Part shown: in pieces, positions 1 to 7,763 of the stretch | Position numbering within the stretch: position 1 is the first letter of the stretch | Layout: every line of letters starts with the position of its first letter | NCBI GenBank assembly: GCA_944389715.1 | Contig: CALXNI010000041.1 | Span: 1 to 12,380, forward strand | Reading direction: 5' to 3' | DNA length: 12,380 nucleotides | Origin: an uncultured Clostridia bacterium | Lineage (GTDB): Bacteria > Bacillota > Clostridia > TANB77 > CAG-508 | Position numbers and translations under genes: made by a program | The notes under the pieces: generated by a model | What the model was told of the DNA's origin: nothing | Databases searched by the model: none | What the model saw: only the letters and a program-made list of their open reading frames with translations

Positions 1-128
1 AACAAAATAATTGCAAATGTTGTAGGGGTCGCCGCCCACGGCGACCCGCATATCAAATTTTCGGGTCGCCCAGGGGTGCGACCCCTACAGATTTTAAAAT
101 AAATTTAATAATACAAATTACAATTTAT
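1..128. repeat. Palindromic dispersed repeat, left copy of an inverted pair flanking the activase gene
   Basis: The core at 21-89 begins TGTAGGGGTCG and ends CGACCCCTACA. It contains a perfect 9-bp hairpin (26-34 with 39-47, loop CCCA) and a second imperfect GGGTCGC/GCGACCC hairpin. The reverse complement of 1-128 matches 4459-4586 with only a few differences, and the match extends well beyond the GC-rich core into AT-rich flanks. The right edge overlaps the stop codon of the activase gene (125-127). The left edge may continue outside the window. It looks like a REP/MITE-type intergenic repeat. It could also act as a transcription terminator or an mRNA 3'-end stabiliser for the gene, but there is no clear T-tract. 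Confidence 0.85.
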
Positions 129-3100
129 ACAATTAATTTTTCTAAATCTTTTATTTCGTTTTCTTTTTGTAATGCCTTCTTTTCATTTTTATTTGCTTTT
201 AAATTATCTTTTGCAACAGTCATTAGTAATTTTATTCTATTTGTTTGGTTCGTTTCACTTGCGCCTGGGTCATAATCAACTGCCGCTATATTTGCCTCTC
301 TATATTTATTCCTAATTGCTTTTATAACACCTTTTCCAACTACATGATTAGGAAGACATGCAAATGGTTGCAAGCAAACTATATTTGGTATTCCCTCTTG
401 TATAAATTCTACCATTTCTGCTGTTAAAAGCCATCCTTCACCTGTTTGGTTTCCAGTTGATAATATATCTTCTACTTTTATTGCTAATTTATTGATATCG
501 CAAGGTTTTATATATCCTTTTTTAGAACTTTCTAATGCTTTTCTATAGTCTTTTTCTATAAAATCTATAAAGTTTATAGCTATTTCAAAAGTTTCTGCTA
601 CTAATTTTGATTTTTTTAAGAGTTTTGCTCTTGCAGGTCCATTTCTTAATATATATTTAACAAATCCCATAAGCTCTGGCATAACAACTTCTGCGCCCTC
701 TTTTTCTAATAATTCTTCAGTATAGTTGTTGCCAAATGGGTGATATTTAATTAATATTTCTCCAACTATTCCTACCTTCGGTTTTTCTATGCTTGTATCT
801 AATTCTATTTTTTCAAAATCATTTACTATTTCAAATATGCTAGACTTGAATTCCTTTATATTGGACTTGCAAGATAAAACTTTGCATTTATCAAGCCATT
901 TTTTAAATAATTTATCTGTTTCTCCTTTGTTTTTTTCATACGCCCTATTTTTATGCAGTACTGTTTGAAGTAAATCTCCATAGATCAAAGCTTTTGCAAG
1001 TTTTTTTAGTAAAGAGAAAGTTATTTTAAATCCAGAGTTCTTTTCTAGCATAGCAAAACTAAATGATATTACTGGAACATTTTCAAATCCAGCATCCTTT
1101 AGTGCCTTTCTTATAAATCCTATGTAATTTGTCGCTCTACATCCTCCACCTGTTTGTGATATCATAAGTGCTGTCTTATTTATATCATATTCTCCTGATT
1201 TTAATGCTTCTATCATTTGTCCTGTTGTGAGTATTGATGGATAGCATGCGTCATTGTTTACATGTTTTAGACCTGTTTCTACTGTATTCATTGTACATTC
1301 TTTTAATACTTTAACTTTGTAACCCTCGGAATTTAAAGCTGCTTCAAATAGTTCAAAATGAATTGGTGCCATTTGTGGTACTAGAATTGTATAATCTCTT
1401 CTCATATCTTTTGTAAATTGTTTCTTTTCCAATTCATAGTTTCCATTTTCTATTTTTTCCACATTACATCTATTGTCCATACTTGCAAGAAGAGAACGTA
1501 TTCTTATTCTTATTGCTCCTAAGTTATTTACTTCATCTATTTTAATTAATGTATACATTTTATTATAGCTTTCAAGTATCTCTTCTGCTTGATCAGTTGT
1601 AACAGCATCTACTCCGGCATCCAAATGAATTTAGTTGTACTAGTTCTAAATAATCTGTTTTACCTACAAAATCTGCTGCTCTATAAAGTCTTGAATGAAA
1701 TGTCCATTGGTCTACTACTCTTATCGGTCTTTTTACTTCTCCGAAGATGTGCAATGCTATCTTCTGTGAGCACAGCTAATCCTAGACTTGTTATCATTTT
1801 ATCAATTCCATGATTAACCTCTGAATCTAGATGGTATGGTCTTCCTGCAAGTACTATTCCCTTTAGATTGTTTTGTTTTAAATATTCTAAAGTCTCTTCC
1901 CCTTTTTTCTTAATATCTTCTCTAAAATTATAATATTCCTTTTCTGCTTCATTTATTGCTTCTTTTAGTTCTTTTACTGTAAAATTATATTTTTTAAATT
2001 CTTCTATTTCTAAAAATCGTTTCTCTAAACCTTTTTTATTAAATGGTAAGAAAGGGTTTATAAATGTTATGTCTCCATCATTTAATTCTTCCATATTGTT
2101 TTTCAAGTTTTCAGAATATGAAATTACAATTGGGCAATTAAAATCATTATTTGCATTTTTATCTTCTTTCCTAGAATGCATTATGCATGGATAAAAAATT
2201 GTATCTACCCCTTGTTCTATTAGACTTATTATATGTCCATGTGAAAGTTTTGCAGGGTAACATACTGATTCAGATGGAATACTTTCCATTCCTTTTTCGT
2301 ATGTTTTTCTATTTGTTTTTTCAGATAATACTACTCTAAATCCCAATTTTGTAAATAGAGTAAACCAATATGGATAGTCTTCATACATATTTAATACTCT
2401 TGGAATACCTATTATGCCTCTTGGTGCATTTTTTTCGTCTAGAGGTTTATAGTTAAATAATCTCTCATATTTATATTGATATAAATTTGGAATATCTTTT
2501 TTTGCTTTTTCTAGTCCTGCACCCTTTTCACATCGGTTTCCTGATATAAATCTCTTTCCATTAGAAAATTGGTTTAATGTAAGTAAGCACTTGTTTTCGC
2601 ATCCTTTACATCTTGTATGCATTATATTTATTTTTAAATCTTCTATTTCATTACTCTTTAATATTGTAGATTTATATTCCTCTATATTTTGCTTTTTATA
2701 TCTTTCTTTAGAAATTAAAGCTATTCCATAAGCTCCCATAAGCCCTGCAATATCTGGTCTTATTACCTCTTTTCCAACTATTAATTCAAAAGCTCTTAAA
2801 ACTGCATCATTATAAAATGTACCACCTTGAACAACTATATGATCTCCTAAAGTGTTTACATCTCTTATTTTCATAACTTTCTGTATTGCATTTTTTATTA
2901 TTGAATATGAAAGTCCTGCTGATATATCACCCACAGAATATCCTTCTTTTTGTGCTTGTTTTATCTTTGAATTCATAAAAACTGTGCATCTTGATCCCAA
3001 ATCTATTGGCTTTCTTGAGTTAATCGCTTCTCTTACAAACTCATCCATACTTAGATTTAAGCTCTTTGCAAAAGTTTCCAAAAAAGAACCACAACCAGAT

Positions 3101-4429
3101 GAGCATGCTTCATTTAGCATAATATTATCTATTGCACCATTTTTTATTTTTATGTATTTCATATCTTGTCCACCAATATCTACTATACTTGTAGCATTAG
3201 GCATAAAGCTTTTAGCTGCTGTATAATGTGCAATTGTTTCTATTTCTCCTACTTCTATATTTAATGCTGTTTGAATTAATTTTTCCCCATACCCAGTAAC
3301 TCCACTATAGCAAATGCATGCTTCTTCAGGAATTTTTTTATATAATTTCTTAAGCATGTTTATAACGCTTTCTAATGGTTTTCCCTCATTATTTTTATAT
3401 GCTGAATACAAAAGAGTTCCTTCTTCATCTATTACAACTAATTTACTGGTTGTAGAACCTGCATCTATCCCTAAAAAGCATTTTCCTTTATGCTTCTTTA
3501 AATCCTTTCTTTTTATTGTGTCTTTTCCGTGTCTTTTTTGAAATTCTCTATATTCTTCGTCTATTGTAAATAAAGGTTTTAAATGGTCTTCTGTATTATC
3601 TTTATAGCTTCTAAGCAGCTCCATTTTACTTTTTAATTTTTGCACACTTATACAAGATTGTGATACTGATTCTAGCGCTGCTCCTTTTGCAACTAGAAGG
3701 TGTGCTTCTTTTGGAAATATTATCTCTTTTTCTGTTAAATTTAAAGTTTCTATAAATCTCTTTCTTAGTTCAGATAAATAACTAAGTGGTCCTCCCAAGA
3801 ATGCAACATTTCCTTTTATTGGTCTCCCACAAGCAAGACCACTTATTGTTTGATTTACAACTGCTTGGAAAATAGATGCAGCTATATCTTCTTTTGCTGC
3901 TCCTTCATTTAAAAGTGGTTGTACATCAGTCTTTGCAAACACTCCGGCATCTAGATGCTATTGGATATATTGTTTTATAATTTTTTGCAAGTTCATTAAG
4001 TCCTATTGTATCTGTATTTAAAAGTGTAGCCATTTGGTCTAAAAATGCCCCTGTTCCACCCGCACATGTTCCATTCATTCTTTGTTCAATAGATTTATCA
4101 AAATATATTATTTTTGCATCTTCTCCACCCAATTCTATTGCTACATCTGTTCTTGGTATATATCTTTCTATTGCTCTCTTACAAGCTATAACTTCTTGAA
4201 TAAATTCCATACCTAAAAATTCGGATACTGAAAGAGCTCCAGAACCAGTAAGAGCAATTGTCATTTCTTCAGTTGGATATTTTTCTGTTAGTTTTCCTAA
4301 AACCTCATACACAGTTTTCCTAGTATCAGAAAAATGTCTTTGATATGTAGTATAAATTGTATTTAATTTTTCATCCATAACAACTACTTTTACAGTTGTT
4401 GAACCTACATCTAGACCTATATGTATCAT
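125..4429 (-). CDS. Acyl-CoA dehydratase activase fusion protein (BadF/BcrA/BcrD ATPase x2, DUF2229, dehydratase-like), 1433 aa with three +1 shifts
   Basis: Read through three +1 shifts (G162, G896, G938), the gene gives one 1433-aa protein, a normal size for this clostridial fusion family as I remember it. Domain order: first ASKHA ATPase (GLDVGSTTVK near 5-14, Fe-S cysteine in NGTCAGGTGAF at C122); second ATPase (GIDAGSTTSK near 320, EACSSGCGSF with C442); a Cys-rich segment (CKGCENKC, then NRCEKG); a DUF2229 region (GIPRVLNMYEDYPYW); then a 2-hydroxyacyl-CoA dehydratase-like C-terminus with NSFGCGVDAVTTDQ and QTGGGCRATNY. Family knowledge: such activases use ATP to reduce a [4Fe-4S] dehydratase, but the large fusions have no firmly assigned substrate. 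The start is ATG at 4429, preceded by AAGGGA. Without shifting, translation yields fragments of 167, 753 and 499 aa whose apparent starts are TTG or GTG. No dehydratase subunits lie nearby. The gene is bracketed by inverted repeats. Confidence 0.88.
1613..1616 (-). other. +1 recoding site CGGA, activase G938
   Basis: The coding strand reads TGC CGG AGT in the incoming frame, which meets TGA six codons after CGG. Skipping the C (plus-strand G at 1616) gives TGC GGA GTA GAT, producing SFGCGVDAVTTDQ, a strongly conserved motif of the family. The skipped base directly precedes a Gly codon. Confidence 0.8.
1740..1743 (-). other. +1 recoding site CGGA, activase G896
   Basis: The coding strand reads CAT CTT CGG AGA in the incoming frame and reaches a stop 20 codons later. 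Skipping the C at 1743 gives CAT CTT GGA GAA GTA and restores HLGEVKRPIRVVDQW followed by HSRLYRAADFVG, as expected for this family. The same CTT GGA GA context occurs unshifted at 7017-7022, which argues against a context-driven base-calling error. Confidence 0.8.
3943..3946 (-). other. +1 recoding site CGGA, activase G162
   Basis: The zero frame reads AGA TGC CGG AGT and ends at TGA after RSVCKD. Skipping the C at 3946 gives SRC-G-VFAKTDVQ. The second ATPase domain of the same protein has the paralogous SRCTVFMNS (C481), read without any shift, so the corrected frame is confirmed by an internal homologue. Confidence 0.85.
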
Positions 4430-4458
4430 TTTTATTCCCTTCTTTTTATGTTTTTTTA

Positions 4459-4586
4459 ATAAATTGGAATTTGTATGATTAAATTAATTTTAAATCTGTA
4501 GGGGTCGCACCCCTGGGCGACCCTTAAATATTGATATGCGGGTCGCCGTGGGCGGCGACCCCTACAATCTTTGCAATTATTTTGTT
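4459..4586. repeat. Palindromic dispersed repeat, right copy of the inverted pair
   Basis: The core at 4497-4566 begins TGTAGGGGTCGC and ends GCGACCCCTACA. It is the inverted counterpart of 1-128, including the outer sequence TTTGCAATTATTTTGTT at 4570-4586. It lies between the histidine kinase stop and the activase start, so any kinase-to-activase readthrough transcript would carry its hairpins. Confidence 0.85.
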
Positions 4587-4587
4587 T

Positions 4588-4614
4588 CGGGGAGGTCTTG
4601 TGCCAGCCCCTACA
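4588..4614. repeat. Third, partial TGTAGGGG-type palindromic element
   Basis: The reverse complement begins TGTAGGGGCTGGCACAAGA and continues to CCTCCCCG. It abuts the larger element at 4459-4586, so this intergenic gap holds a cluster of two related elements. A 16-nt string (ACAAATTACAATTTAT) over the kinase stop codon (4653-4668) recurs over the activase stop (113-128), which suggests these elements share AT-rich flanks placed at gene ends. Confidence 0.6.
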
Positions 4615-4657
4615 TATCCAAAATCCAAATTCTCAATTCCAAATTCTATTTTACAAA

Positions 4658-5759
4658 TTACAATTTATTTGGCAATTCTACAATAAATGTTGTACCTTTG
4701 TTTTCTTTACTTTTTACTTCTATTTTTCCTTTTGACAATTCTACTATTCTTTTTACAATTGCAAGTCCGAAGTCCTACGCCTCTTTCTGAATGCGTTTTA
4801 TCTGATTGATAAAATCTATCAAAAATTTTGTCAGTTTCTTCTCTAGTCATTCCTTTTCCATAATCTTTTATTTCTACTATAATACTCTTTTCATCGTTTA
4901 TCATTTTTATATCTATTTGTGCATTTTCTTTAGAATATTTTATTGAGTTTTCTATTAAATTCATCCATACTTGAAAAAGTAAATCTTTTTCTCCGAATAT
5001 TTTGTCTTCTTTTAAACTTACATTAAATTTTATATTTTTTTCTTTTTATTTAGGTTCTAAAATACTTATTGTTCTTCTTATTTGCTCTGCTATGCAAATT
5101 TCTTCAGTATTTTCTAATCTTTCTTGGTTTTCAAGCTTTGCAAGTTTTAATATGTTTGTTGAAAGATATAATAATCTATCTGCTTCTTCTTTTATTATGT
5201 TAGAATATTCTAATCTTTCTTCTTTAGATAAATCATCTGCTGCAAGTAATTCTGCAAATCCTTGTATAGAACTAATCGGTGTTTTTATTTCATGTGATAC
5301 ATTGTTAATAAAATCTTTTTGCAAACATTCTATGCTATTTAATTCTTTTACCATTTTATTAAAATTATGTGTTAATTCTCCTAATTCATCTGTTCTATCT
5401 GTATCTAAGTGTACTGTAAAATCTCCACTTGCTACTTTTTTTGTTGCTTCTGTAATTTTAGCTACTGGATTAAGCATTTTTCTTGTTATATATGCAATTA
5501 CTCCAACTGTGGCAACTACAATACTTATAATTACTAATCTAATACTTTTCCCAGACATTCCTAACAATTCTTTTGCTTCTTCTCGTTGCTTTATATTTAT
5601 TTCTACTAATTCCATATTTATAGATTTATGTACAAAAAAATAAAAAAATAGTGATGTAATTGTTATTATTATTAGAATATATATAGTAGCTGTAGTTATT
5701 ACTTTTCTCTGTATGGAATTTCTTTTTCCAAAAATTTTTTCAAACAAACTTTTTTGCAT
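4658..5759 (-). CDS. Membrane sensor histidine kinase, 366 aa frame with one +1 shift and one in-frame TAA
   Basis: This is the partner of the response regulator, starting 3 nt after its stop, with AAGGA as ribosome-binding site inside the regulator's end. Domains: TM1 near 22-43, a short external loop, TM2 near 74-91, a HAMP segment (LNPVAKITEATKKVASGDFT), an H-box with the phosphoacceptor His156 (NVSHEIKTP), an N-box (NLIENSIKYS, 267 on), G1 (DYGKGM), and G2 (GVGLGLAIVK), which exists only after the +1 shift at G331. Codon 238 is TAA (5046-5048) between ILEPK and KEKNIKF, and the frame is unchanged across it. Unlike the seven CGG sites, this is an ordinary nonsense codon. The kinase may be a pseudogene, may be read through, or the base calls may be wrong. 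ATG 266 could permit translation of a separate ATPase fragment. The signal sensed is unknown. Confidence 0.85.
4766..4769 (-). other. +1 recoding site CGGA, histidine kinase G331
   Basis: The zero frame reads GGA CTT CGG ACT and runs into low-complexity lysine-rich sequence before a stop. Skipping the C at 4769 gives GGA CTT GGA CTT GCA ATT, restoring the G2 ATP-binding box GLGLAIVK and a normal C-terminus ending FIVELPNKL. Confidence 0.82.
5046..5048 (-). other. In-frame TAA inside the histidine kinase
   Basis: The codon after ILEPK is TAA, and the same frame continues with KEKNIKFNV through the ATPase domain. Relatives often have Trp here (LEPKW) as I recall. TGG to TAA needs two changes, whereas Gln, Lys or Glu to TAA needs one. 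It lies in an A-rich run and has no CGG nearby. Confidence 0.75.
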
Positions 5760-5762
5760 TGT

Positions 5763-6443
5763 TTAATCCTTCTTTTTTATTATTGCTTTATAACCAATTC
5801 CTCTTATTGTTGCTATTTCAAATTCTGTAATATCTTTTAATTTTTCTCTAATTCTTTTTATATGAACATCCACTGTTCTAAAATCTGATTCGCTTTCTAA
5901 TCCCCATATTTCTTCCATTAATTCTTGCCTTGTAAATATTGTGTCAGGAGTACTCAAAAGTTTATATAAAAGTTGAAACTCTTTTTGAGCTAATTGATAA
6001 TTTTTTCCTTTATATACTATTGACATTTGTTTATAATCTATAATCATATTTCCAATTATAAGTTTTGTTTCATTTGCTGCATTTGCTCTTTTTAGCAGTA
6101 CTTTTACTCTTAATAATAATTCTTCCATATTGATTGGTTTTACCATATAATCATCTGCACCTAAAAGAAATCCTTCTTTTTTATCTGCAATTGTTGATTT
6201 AGCTGTAACTAATAAAATTGGAATAGTATAGTTTGCATCTCTTAAACTTTTAGTTAATTCATAGCCATCCATTTCTTTCATCATAATATCGCTTATTATT
6301 AAATCTACATAGTTTGTATCCATTACATCTAGTGCTTCTACTCCATTTGTTGCTTCATATGTTATATATCCATTTCTTTTTAAGTATGTTGTCATTAATT
6401 TTCTTAAATTTTTATCATCTTCTACTACTAAAATTTTAAACAT
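5763..6443 (-). CDS. OmpR/PhoB-family response regulator, 226 aa
   Basis: The N-terminal receiver domain has the acidic pocket E8-D9-D10, the phosphoacceptor D52 (IISDIMM), T80 (LVTAK) and K102 (YMVKP). The C-terminal winged-helix DNA-binding domain covers about 130-226, with the typical RTVDVHIKRIREKL and TIRGIGYK. It receives phosphate from the adjacent kinase and controls target promoters. The start is ATG at 6443 with AGAGG 6 nt upstream. The gene is intact and needs no frameshift, and no CGG occurs in it. Regulator and kinase form one transcription unit. Paired half-sites and an inverted repeat upstream suggest autoregulation. The specific subfamily and regulon cannot be read from sequence alone. 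Confidence 0.93.
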   Translation of the reverse strand: MFKILVVEDDKNLRKLMTTYLKRNGYITYEATNGVEALDVMDTNYVDLIISDIMMKEMDGYELTKSLRDANYTIPILLVTAKSTIADKKEGFLLGADDYMVKPINMEELLLRVKVLLKRANAANETKLIIGNMIIDYKQMSIVYKGKNYQLAQKEFQLLYKLLSTPDTIFTRQELMEEIWGLESESDFRTVDVHIKRIREKLKDITEFEIATIRGIGYKAIIKKKD

Positions 6444-6482
6444 ATTTTACCTCTTATAAATGTTAATTCTTTATTTTCCAAA

Positions 6483-6551
6483 TTAGAAGCGGCATAAAGT
6501 ATATAAAACAAAAGGGGATGAAATTTGGATTTATATAACTACCGCTTCTAA
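6483..6551. promoter_or_regulatory. Inverted repeat upstream of the response regulator
   Basis: TTAGAAGCGG (6483-6492) and CCGCTTCTAA (6542-6551) are perfect 10-bp arms about 49 nt apart, lying 40-108 bp before the regulator start. They could be an operator or the base of a leader-RNA stem. I see no convincing -35/-10 pair in the region, so a promoter is not assigned. Confidence 0.45.
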
Positions 6552-6577
6552 AGTAGCTATATGTTATCAAATAAATG

Positions 6578-6594
6578 TGAACTTATTATGAACT
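6578..6594. promoter_or_regulatory. Direct repeat TGAACT-N5-TGAACT, candidate response-regulator box
   Basis: Two identical hexamers begin 11 bp apart (6578 and 6589). OmpR/PhoB-family regulators generally bind direct repeats with about one helical turn spacing. The site lies about 135 bp upstream of the regulator gene, which fits autoregulation, but one short repeat in AT-rich DNA can arise by chance. Confidence 0.35.
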
Positions 6595-6682
6595 ATATCA
6601 AAATTTTAAAAATTTGTCCAGTTGGGATTATTTACAGGAATTCAATTTGTAAAATTTGTGTAATATTTTGTAATATTTATTA

Positions 6683-6726
6683 ATAGGTTAAAAAGCAGTT
6701 CATTTTTGAACTGCTTTTTAACCTAT
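6683..6726. terminator. 19-bp perfect hairpin, probable Rho-independent terminator
   Basis: The arms 6683-6701 and 6708-6726 pair perfectly around the loop ATTTTT. A run of T follows on the plus strand. The hairpin begins at the stop codon of the decayed Rpn-family ORF on the minus strand, so it was probably that gene's terminator. On the minus strand the following sequence is only AT-rich. No plus-strand gene that it could serve is visible. Confidence 0.7.
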
Positions 6727-6901
6727 TTTTTTAAGTTTTCTATTTCTTCTATTTTCAAACACGTTACTTTAATTATTATTTCTATTGGTATTCTTTCTTT
6801 TTTATTAGCTTTCTTGCTTTTGGTATTTCTATTATATGTATTTCTAAGTCTTCTGTTAATATCCTTTTGCTATTTTGGCTATCCATTATTTGCCACTTTG
6901 T
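6723..6901 (-). pseudogene. Remnant of an Rpn-family recombination-promoting nuclease/putative transposase
   Basis: Two separate frames match this large clostridial family (PD-(D/E)XK nuclease family transposase). The upstream frame reads TKWQIMDSQNSKRILTEDL followed by EIHIIEIPKARKLIKKKE. The downstream frame reads IPIEIIIKVTCLKIEEIENL and then K-K-stop, the usual C-terminal motif of these proteins. The stretch between the two motifs in intact members, roughly a hundred residues, is missing, and the frame changes at about 6789-6800. The N-terminal nuclease domain is absent too. It is therefore an internally deleted, non-functional remnant. Recognition is from remembered family motifs, not a search. 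The break has no CGG and differs from the recoding sites. Confidence 0.6.
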
Positions 6902-6967
6902 TCGACAAGCAGTTGCAGTTGTTAATATAACATTTGGCTAATACTTATTGCTCCTCATTAGTAATAT

Positions 6968-6997
6968 AAAAAACAGTCTCCTAAAAGACTGTTTTTC
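6968..6997 (-). terminator. Rho-independent terminator of the membrane-protein gene
   Basis: An 11-bp stem, AAAAACAGTCT (6969-6979) with AGACTGTTTTT (6986-6996), lies directly after the stop codon at 7002. On the minus strand it ends in a T-run and AT-rich DNA. The plus strand also has T's, so it may work in both directions. Confidence 0.85.
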
Positions 6998-7001
6998 TAT
7001 A

Positions 7002-7610
7002 TTAAAATCCCAAATCTCCAAGTGAAATTAGTTTGTTTTTATACACTACAAATGTTATTACTCCAGATTCATCTATTTCATCTGTTTCGTCTTCGTCATT
7101 TGGTTTAGCTTCCATAGATATCTTTGCATCAACTGCATATAAATCTTTTCCTATTTCTTCGACATCTTTGAACTCTTCAATTTTCATTTTGTACGATTTA
7201 TATTCATCATCAATGTCATCAAATGATTCTTCCATTAGTTCTTCCATATATTCTTCTGATTCCTTTATTTCATCTTTATCAATATCTTCATAATTATCAA
7301 TAAATTCCTCGTAATCATCGTCTGAAAAATCATCCACATCATAACTGTATTTCCAAGCACTTATTCCTGCAAAATCTATATTTTTTATAATTTTAGAAGC
7401 ATTTTGCTTGTTCATTCCGCTTATATATCCTTTTACTGCTTTTTTAGGTCCTCCTCCTAATACTGATACTAATATAATTATTACTACAATAACTGCTAAT
7501 GCAATTCCTGCATATGGAAGATATTTTTTATAATTTGTATTTTTTAAGTCAAATTTTTTAGTTTCATTTTGCACTTCTACTTGTGGCTCTACATTGTTTT
7601 CTTCTTCCAT
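7002..7610 (-). CDS. Single-pass membrane protein with acidic extracytoplasmic domain, 202 aa, function unknown
   Basis: I do not recognise a named family. The N-terminal 30 residues are hydrophilic and precede one strong transmembrane segment at about 32-51. The rest is probably outside the cell: an AVKGYISGMNKQNASKII segment, a very acidic stretch (about 90-135, rich in D and E), and a C-terminal beta-like part ending VVYKNKLISLGDLGF. The layout resembles small clostridial proteins with an NTF2-like or DUF4878-type domain after one membrane anchor, but this is only an impression. The start is ATG at 7610 with AGGGGTG 8 nt upstream. It has its own promoter and terminator, so it is monocistronic. 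It contains an unshifted CTT GGA GAT (7015-7022) and an AGC GGA, useful controls for the recoding sites. Confidence 0.85.
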   Translation of the reverse strand: MEEENNVEPQVEVQNETKKFDLKNTNYKKYLPYAGIALAVIVVIIILVSVLGGGPKKAVKGYISGMNKQNASKIIKNIDFAGISAWKYSYDVDDFSDDDYEEFIDNYEDIDKDEIKESEEYMEELMEESFDDIDDEYKSYKMKIEEFKDVEEIGKDLYAVDAKISMEAKPNDEDETDEIDESGVITFVVYKNKLISLGDLGF

Positions 7611-7643
7611 TTTTTATCACCCCTTTACTTTTTTATTGGTTAG

Positions 7644-7673
7644 ATTATACCATAAAATTTTAAAATTTGTAGA
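7644..7673 (-). promoter_or_regulatory. Promoter of the membrane-protein gene
   Basis: On the minus strand a perfect TATAAT (7649-7644) has an upstream TG (TGG TATAAT), and TCTACA (7673-7668) lies 18 bp upstream as a weak -35. The ribosome-binding site and ATG follow within about 35 bp. The 7611-7763 gap holds nothing else I can identify, and no clear polC terminator. Confidence 0.65.
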
Positions 7674-7763
7674 TTTTTGCTTAAATGTTTTAAATTTGTC
7701 ATTATTTTGTAATATTATAAAGTAAATTGTCTCTGGATGCGGGTTAGAAATTAATGTTCATAT

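Noticed and set aside
125..1624. Independent 499-aa dehydratase-like protein starting at 1624
   Set aside because: Its start would be TTG in the middle of the conserved NSFGCGVDAV motif, and upstream coding sequence continues the same protein in another frame. It is the C-terminal part of the 1433-aa fusion.
4991..4995. Another CGGA frameshift site in the kinase (IFGEKD)
   Set aside because: Here CGG bridges TTC GGA in a continuous frame on both sides. No base needs to be skipped.
6706..6930. 74-aa hydrophobic plus-strand ORF
   Set aside because: It begins with TTG inside the terminator hairpin, has no ribosome-binding site, and is the antisense of the Rpn-family remnant.
7033..7293. Serine-rich plus-strand ORF of 86 aa
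   Set aside because: It is the antisense shadow of the acidic stretch of the membrane protein (GAT/GAA codons read as ATC/TTC/TCT).
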